This document shows positions 60,659-64,000 of a stretch of DNA of 64,000 nucleotides, piece by piece. The position numbers and the translations under genes were made by a program. Origin of the DNA: an uncultured Bacteroidales bacterium (GTDB lineage Bacteria; Bacteroidota; Bacteroidia; Bacteroidales; Paludibacteraceae); the NCBI GenBank assembly GCA_937901225.1, contig CALCGX010000076.1, forward strand, positions 5,418-69,417. The letters run 5' to 3'. Each line of letters starts with the position of its first letter. The stretch's first letter is position 1. Under the pieces are notes generated by a model. It ran no database searches and was not told the origin of the DNA. It saw only the letters and a list, made by a program, of their open reading frames with translations.

Positions 60659-63265
60659 TTATCTCACTTGGGTGAGGGATTTTACATGAGCGTTGAAGGC
60701 GTCCTTCTTGAGCAAGTCCTCGAGGGTGAGGTGCATGCGGTAGTTCCAGAAATGCTCTGGGTTAGAAGGCAAGTTGATACGCTCAGCGTGTTGGTCAGCC
60801 AAACGAATATCACCATCAATAGCAAACCAGTCTTGCAATGGGAGAATTACCCACATAGCTGGACTATACATGTGCTGATTAACGATGAATTCGGCAATTT
60901 CTGGTGACATCTCCTGTGGAGCTTCACCCCACCAGCCCATCTGCTCGTTGTAGAACTTCTGAGTGACTTGGCGGTCCTCCTCCCACCATGCACGAACAGG
61001 GTTCATGTCGTGGGTACCGATGGTACAAACGCTATGGTAAGGTGCATCCGCTGGGTGAGCGAACGCTACGGTTGGGTCCTTAGGCATGCGTTGGATCTCG
61101 AGCGAGAGGATCTGCAATTGGTTCATGACATCAGGCACACAGGTAGGCACCATACCGAGGTCCTCGCCGCAGCAGAGCATGTCGGTAGAAGCGATGAGTG
61201 TAGGCAACTTCTTGAGTGCAGACTCGCGCCAGAAAGAGGTGTGGCGGTGGTAGAAGTAGTCGTTGTGGATGTCAGCCAAGAGTTGGCGTTGGTCGGCATA
61301 GAGCTCTTGGTAGTTGTGTGACTGGTAGAGCGCGATGCGTGGGTGGAGCATCGATGGGTTCTTCTGGTCACGCACGAAGAGCACCTCGCAATGCAGATAC
61401 AAGAGTCCGTTGAGGACATTGTCGATATTGCAGTTGTTCTCGTGAGCCGCACGGTTCTCAGGGTTGAGGAAGAACTGTTGCACCTTGCGTTGGGTGTCGA
61501 GATGCTCAGGGAAGAAATAGATATATCCGTCGTTGGTATGGAGGAAATTGTTCTTCACATACTCGGTATCGTAGCCGAAGGTGTCGCCGAGGAAGTTAGC
61601 ACGGATATATGGCTTGGTGAGGCGATCCTCGTCGAGTTTCACGCCCATGTTCCAGAGGTCTTGGAGCGAATAAGGCATAGCAGGAGAGAAGTGACCGCAG
61701 AGGCCCCAAACATCTGTTTTGCGCATTTGCCAGATACGGAAGAAACCAAGGATATGGTCCACACGATATGCGTCGAAATAGTCCGCCATCTTGGTAAAAC
61801 GGAACTTCCACCATTGGTAGTCGTCTTGAGCCATAACATCCCAGTTGTAGGTAGGGAAGCCCCAGTTCTGACCACGTGCATCGAAGTCATCGGGTGGCGC
61901 ACCTGCCGAAGCAGAGAGGTTGAAGAGGTGTGGGTCGGTGGAAGCATCCACAGAGTCAGGAGAGATACCGATAGGAATATCGCCCTTGAAAGCCACGCCT
62001 ACAGAGTGTGCATAGTCCACCGCCTCGCGGAGCTGTTTGTCCGCATGGAACTGGAGGTAGCAGTAGAAGTCCTTAGGTTGTTTGTCGCGCTTAGAGAGGA
62101 ACTCTGCGTAAGGCAAGAGCCAGCCCTCGTTGGCAGCGAGGAAAGTCTTATATTCGTCAGAAGCGAAGAGAGTAGCTTTGTCGGTCTTGTAGAGGGACTT
62201 GAAGTACTTCATCTTCTCGTCGTAAACGCATTGGTAGTCCGCAATGGTCTTGGCGTTGAACTCCTCCTGTGTCTTGCGATACTTCTTGAGTTGGGTAGGA
62301 GTGAGGGTGCCCATCTTCTCGATATTGAGGTAGATTGGGTGGAGCGCGAAGACACTAACCGCGTTGTAAGGATATGAGTCGAGGTTGTTGTGACGAAGGG
62401 TAGTGTCGTTGATTGGGAGGGTTTGGATCATTTTTTGACCTGTGAGTACAGCCCAGTCAGCGAGGAGCTTGAGGTCTTGGAACTCACCAATACCAAAACC
62501 ATTCTCCGAGCGGAGAGAGAAGACAGGCACAGCTACGCCAGCGCCCTTCCAGTTGGCTTGGGTGTAGCGGAAAGGAGAGTCGGAGATGACATAGTGCTTA
62601 GCACGTTGTACATCCCAGATCTTGCGGTTCTCGCCCCACTCCATGTCCACGATGTCGCCAGACTTGAGGTCGTAGATGACATACTTGTACTCCACTACAG
62701 AGCCGAGTTTAGCGTGGAAAGTGACGGTCCATTCGGGGTTGTAGTTGTGGCTATTGGCAATAGGCGATTGGCTATTGGTCATAGGGAGTTTTTTGGTGCG
62801 ATCCCATTCGCCGAGGGCGGCGATATTACCCATGATAGCCACACCCTGATGACGCTCGAGGCGAGGTACATTGACCTTAACGGTGATGTTGCCAGTAGCT
62901 TTCTTAGCGGCTACAGGCGCACGGTGTGCGAAGAGCACTTGGCTGAAGACCTTAGAAGCGAAGAGCGATTGAGATTTGTCTTGCCAGAGGTCGCGCAGCA
63001 CGATATTGCCAGGTTGGCACTCGAGGAGGTGAGGCATAGACTCGCGGCGGAGGATATTGCCCTGTTCGTCGAGAACTACATAGCAGTAAGAGATGTACTT
63101 ATGGATGTCGCTGAGGGTGACTTGAGCCGACCACTCAGAGTTGCCGTGGCAGTCCATAGGGAGCGTCACAGGCGATGCGGTAGTGATGTCCGCATCCGCA
63201 GCGTAGAGAACAGCGAGTTGTTGTCCCCATTGCGCTTGGTAGTTGATTGTGAAATGTAGGGTCAT
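60659..63265 (-). CDS. malQ: 4-alpha-glucanotransferase (GH77) with two CBM20 domains
   Basis: An 868-residue enzyme. Two N-terminal starch-binding CBM20 domains (about 1-110 and 125-230; 'QGVAIMGNIAALGEWD' is typical) precede a GH77 barrel. The nucleophile Asp is in 'FDAYRVDHILGFFRI' (near 500), the acid/base Glu in 'LCCGEDLGMVP' (near 698), and 'TIGTHDMNPVRAWW' is the third acidic site. It transfers glucan segments between alpha-1,4 chains during glycogen or maltodextrin use, resembling plant DPE2 in architecture. Inside the second CBM20 a repeat-derived insert ('TNSQSPIANSHNYN') is present. Work with the glucan genes at 0-2.4 kb is inferred. Confidence 0.95.
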   Translation of the reverse strand: MTLHFTINYQAQWGQQLAVLYAADADITTASPVTLPMDCHGNSEWSAQVTLSDIHKYISYCYVVLDEQGNILRRESMPHLLECQPGNIVLRDLWQDKSQSLFASKVFSQVLFAHRAPVAAKKATGNITVKVNVPRLERHQGVAIMGNIAALGEWDRTKKLPMTNSQSPIANSHNYNPEWTVTFHAKLGSVVEYKYVIYDLKSGDIVDMEWGENRKIWDVQRAKHYVISDSPFRYTQANWKGAGVAVPVFSLRSENGFGIGEFQDLKLLADWAVLTGQKMIQTLPINDTTLRHNNLDSYPYNAVSVFALHPIYLNIEKMGTLTPTQLKKYRKTQEEFNAKTIADYQCVYDEKMKYFKSLYKTDKATLFASDEYKTFLAANEGWLLPYAEFLSKRDKQPKDFYCYLQFHADKQLREAVDYAHSVGVAFKGDIPIGISPDSVDASTDPHLFNLSASAGAPPDDFDARGQNWGFPTYNWDVMAQDDYQWWKFRFTKMADYFDAYRVDHILGFFRIWQMRKTDVWGLCGHFSPAMPYSLQDLWNMGVKLDEDRLTKPYIRANFLGDTFGYDTEYVKNNFLHTNDGYIYFFPEHLDTQRKVQQFFLNPENRAAHENNCNIDNVLNGLLYLHCEVLFVRDQKNPSMLHPRIALYQSHNYQELYADQRQLLADIHNDYFYHRHTSFWRESALKKLPTLIASTDMLCCGEDLGMVPTCVPDVMNQLQILSLEIQRMPKDPTVAFAHPADAPYHSVCTIGTHDMNPVRAWWEEDRQVTQKFYNEQMGWWGEAPQEMSPEIAEFIVNQHMYSPAMWVILPLQDWFAIDGDIRLADQHAERINLPSNPEHFWNYRMHLTLEDLLKKDAFNAHVKSLTQVR

Positions 63266-63282
63266 ATGTTTGTTGTTTGTTT

Positions 63283-63329
63283 AGAAGTTCAGAAGTTTAG
63301 AAGTTCAGTAGTTCAGAAGTTTAGAAGTT
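63283..63329. repeat. Tandem 8-bp repeats upstream of malQ
   Basis: Six units, AGAAGTTC/AGAAGTTT with one AGTAGTTC, the last truncated. The array lies between malQ and the end of the flippase-like gene and touches the latter's stop codon. Confidence 0.8.
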
Positions 63330-64000
63330 ATTTGGTTTTGCCGTTGCGGTAGAGGATGGAGCCTATGAGCATGGGCAGGACGGTGTTGATGAGCCAAATG
63401 AGTGCGACGGCAAGGGCAATGCCGGCTGTGTTCGAGCTGAAGACACCGAAAATAATGAGCGACCAGGTGCCACGGATGGCTATATTAGCCGCAGGTATGG
63501 ATGGGAAGACTGCCACCATCATGTAGTAGAATGGGATGGCAATCATGTATTGCACGAGGGTCATGTCTACGCCGCAGAAGTGAAGTGTGAGGGCAAGTTG
63601 GAGTGCCCAGATGATATAGCGGAGCATGGACCATGCGATGGTCTTCATGAAAAGCGGATAGGACATATGCGAGAGCGCAAGGGAGAGCTGGCGCATCTGG
63701 GTGTTGTGCCACTCGTGGCGAGAAAGATAGCGCACGAGGTGAGGCAGGAAGCTGAGCAGGAGCACCAAGACGATGAACGCTACAGCGAAATACTGCATCG
63801 GGATAGCAGGATGGTAGCTAACAAAGAGCCATGTGGCAGGAACACCGAAGATGAGTTCGACAACGAGTAATGCTACTGTGCCAACGAAGCCGAGGCCGAC
63901 AGCTGCGGAGAAATTGCTCTTGTCTTTGAGCAGCATGGCACGAGCGGGATAATCGCCTGCGTGGTATGGCGTGATGAAGGCGCCGACGTAGCCATAATAG
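63328..64000 (-). CDS. Flippase-like membrane protein (LPG synthase TM family), 5' end outside window
   Basis: The frame is open to base 64000, so the N-terminus is missing; ATG 63936 is internal. About 224 residues with six or so hydrophobic segments. 'GAFITPYHAGDYPARAMLL' is the typical P-x-x-A-G-(E/D)-x-x-R signature of the lysylphosphatidylglycerol synthase transmembrane/UPF0104 family, and 'VAVFPSIPAANIAIRGTWSL' is a second conserved loop. Such proteins move or modify lipids or polyprenyl-linked sugars across the inner membrane; the substrate is not readable. Followed by malQ after 62 bp. Confidence 0.82.
   Translation of the reverse strand, partial: YYGYVGAFITPYHAGDYPARAMLLKDKSNFSAAVGLGFVGTVALLVVELIFGVPATWLFVSYHPAIPMQYFAVAFIVLVLLLSFLPHLVRYLSRHEWHNTQMRQLSLALSHMSYPLFMKTIAWSMLRYIIWALQLALTLHFCGVDMTLVQYMIAIPFYYMMVAVFPSIPAANIAIRGTWSLIIFGVFSSNTAGIALAVALIWLINTVLPMLIGSILYRNGKTK

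Noticed and set aside
61343..63259. Two long plus-strand open frames opposite malQ
   Set aside because: Both are antisense to a complete GH77 enzyme, have low-complexity Val/Glu/Arg-rich translations and no start signals.

Overview
The window looks like chromosomal DNA of an uncultured gut-type member of the order Bacteroidales (Bacteroidota). The evidence is: many promoters with the Bacteroidota -7 box TAnnTTTG and a -33 TTTG about 20 bp upstream; almost no Shine-Dalgarno sites; an S16 protein with a long Ala-rich tail; the IleRS variant with 'PGIHH' in place of HIGH; zinc-free L31; and many Sec/lipoprotein exports with Bacteroidales C-terminal tails. Genus cannot be fixed from the sequence alone.

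Layout. 1-2.4 kb: alpha-glucan genes (a GT4 glycogen-synthase-like gene cut by the window edge, and a GH57 protein). 2.4-15.9 kb: housekeeping genes (tRNA-Met, rpsP, sufS, an exported nuclease/phosphatase-like protein, ribD, prmC, recX, aroB, an exported thioredoxin, a K+/H+ antiporter, two glycan-active lipoproteins, a PnuC-like transporter, and the rpsF-rpsR-rplI-rpmE ribosomal operon). 16-38 kb: a block of large exported proteins interrupted by ileS and dcp. It holds two GHL10 glycosidase-like proteins, two zinc amidases of the N-acetylmuramoyl-L-alanine amidase type, two paralogous beta-propeller proteins each next to an amidase, and an SGNH esterase-like protein. GHL10 enzymes of the DigH type cut peptidoglycan strands stripped of peptides, and amidases produce such strands, so I infer a two-step secreted wall-degrading locus. 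Several of these proteins share a large module that appears to be a Listeria-Bacteroides (InlB B-repeat-like) repeat split by an inserted domain.

38-43.9 kb: a metabolic operon (pyrE, SRPBCC protein, psd, deoC, fused NfnAB/GltD-like oxidoreductase) and a sirtuin. 44-57.6 kb: an AT-richer defence island, nearly all on the minus strand and tightly packed: C5 cytosine methyltransferase, GHKL (MORC/Hsp90-like) ATPase, Schlafen-AlbA protein, Mrr-like nuclease, McrB-type AAA+ motor, a LlaJI/McrC-type nuclease candidate, a membrane coiled-coil protein, DUF2971, AbiH and RhuM. 57.6-58.9 kb: non-coding structured DNA and a small orphan protein whose paralogue lies at 19.7-20.1 kb. Both orphan genes have upstream arrays of a related 11-bp tandem repeat, one helical turn long. 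58.8-64 kb: an AraC regulator diverging from an HXXEE membrane protein, a CBM20-GH77 4-alpha-glucanotransferase that returns to glycogen metabolism, and a flippase-like membrane protein cut by the window edge.

The best candidates for something new are the amidase/GHL10 locus with its split-repeat module, the packed MTase-GHKL-AlbA-Mrr-McrB-nuclease island, and the orphan-protein/11-bp-array pair with the structured segment at 57.8-58.1 kb.
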